A DNA stretch of 6,047 nt from Myxococcales bacterium (GTDB taxonomy: Bacteria > Myxococcota > Polyangia > Polyangiales > Polyangiaceae), in assembly GCA_003151595.1 (NCBI GenBank), contig PLXW01000150.1:1-6047 (forward strand). Direction: 5' to 3'. This document shows, piece after piece, positions 5,521 to 6,047 of this stretch (the first letter of the stretch is position 1; each line of letters opens with the position of its first letter). A program made the position numbers and the translations under genes. Below the pieces are notes generated by a model. It did not search any database, had not been told where the DNA came from, and saw only the letters and a list, made by a program, of their open reading frames with translations.

Positions 5521-6047
5521 ATGTCCCTCGACCAGAAGCTCGCCGACACACTCGCCCGCATCGAAAAAGGGGGCGCCCCCAAGTACCACGCGAAGAACGC
5601 CGAGACCGGCAAGCTCTTCGCGCGTGAGCGCATCGCGCGTCTCGTCGACGCCGGCACCTTCGTCGAGGACGCCGCGCTCGCCAACAACCTCGACCCCGAG
5701 CTCCCGGCCGACGGAGTCATCACCGGCACCGCGCTGGTCGACGGTCGCCCCGTCGCCATCATGGCCAACGACTCGACCGTGAAGGCCGGCTCGTGGGGGA
5801 AGCGCACCGTCGAGAAGATCCTCCGCATCCAGGAGACCGCGACGCGCCTCCGCGTGCCGATGCTCTACCTCGTCGACTCCGCCGGCGCGCGCATCACCGA
5901 TCAGATCGAGATGTTCCCCGGCCGCCGCGGCGCGGGTCGCATCTTCTTCAACGAAGTGCAGATGAGCGGCGTCGTGCCGCAGGTGTGCTTGCTCTTCGGC
6001 CCCAGCGCGGCCGGCGGCGCGTACATCCCCGCGTTCTGCGACGTGGT
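5521..6047 (+). CDS. Acyl-CoA carboxylase carboxyltransferase beta subunit, N-terminal part (runs off the window)
   Basis: ATG 5521 is the first start after an in-frame TAA at 5503. 175 complete codons are visible, with no stop to the edge. It carries the N-terminal half of the carboxyltransferase (crotonase-like) fold that moves a carboxyl group from biotin to an acyl-CoA. Visible motifs: G-K-L-F-A-R-E-R-I (30-38), A-D-G-V-I-T-G (63-69), M-A-N-D-S-T-V-K-A-G (81-90), L-V-D-S-A-G-A-R (117-124) and P-S-A-A-G-G-A-Y-I-P-A (161-171). The Gly-Gly-Ala at 165-167 corresponds to the first oxyanion site of this family. Full-length members are usually about 510-540 residues, so roughly a third is visible. 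The features match methylcrotonyl- and propionyl-CoA carboxylase beta chains; the substrate cannot be fixed without the C-terminal half. It follows the hydratase by 32 nt with no clear ribosome binding site. A biotin carboxylase/BCCP alpha subunit would be expected nearby outside the window. Confidence 0.95.
   Translation, partial: MSLDQKLADTLARIEKGGAPKYHAKNAETGKLFARERIARLVDAGTFVEDAALANNLDPELPADGVITGTALVDGRPVAIMANDSTVKAGSWGKRTVEKILRIQETATRLRVPMLYLVDSAGARITDQIEMFPGRRGAGRIFFNEVQMSGVVPQVCLLFGPSAAGGAYIPAFCDV

Overview
The window is GC-rich (roughly two-thirds G+C or more by eye) and every gene I can support lies on the + strand. Three things suggest the Polyangiales side of the Myxococcota (Labilithrix- or Sandaracinus-like): a lipoprotein rich in Asp-Gly-Gly/Asp-Ala-Gly, a membrane-anchored TPR-like tail, and an M1 peptidase carrying HEAT repeats. 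The taxonomic call is inference from style and was not tested by search.

Layout. (1) Positions 1-566 hold the 3' part of a gene that starts upstream. It encodes one transmembrane helix, a Pro/Thr/Ala linker and an alpha-helical TPR-like tail, and is followed by a small hairpin. (2) Positions 678-1976 encode a 432-residue secreted lipoprotein with a textbook ribosome binding site. It carries four cysteine modules of the form C-x2-G-[F/W]...CC-x7-9-C, an Asp/Gly-rich spacer and a separate Cys-rich C-terminus. Its function is unknown and it is the least explained item here. (3) Positions 1977-2054 contain a strong 13-bp stem-loop. (4) Positions 2055-4703 encode an 882-residue cytoplasmic M1 zinc aminopeptidase with all catalytic residues, followed by HEAT repeats, a coiled coil and a Lys-rich tail. 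(5) Positions 4700-5488 encode a crotonase-fold enoyl-CoA hydratase that overlaps the peptidase stop by 4 bp (GTGA) and most resembles the AUH/LiuC methylglutaconyl-CoA hydratase type. (6) Positions 5521-6047 (running off the end) encode the N-terminal part of an acyl-CoA carboxylase carboxyltransferase beta subunit.

Genes 4-6 probably form one transcription unit. The hydratase and carboxylase beta subunit together fit branched-chain acyl-CoA breakdown (leucine: methylcrotonyl-CoA to methylglutaconyl-CoA to HMG-CoA). A propionyl-CoA or other acyl-CoA carboxylase remains possible, because the substrate-discriminating C-terminal half lies outside the window. The peptidase upstream could feed amino acids into this catabolism, but that link is inference from gene order. 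No mobile element, tRNA, rRNA or CRISPR array was seen, and no stretch over 300 bases lacks a gene.
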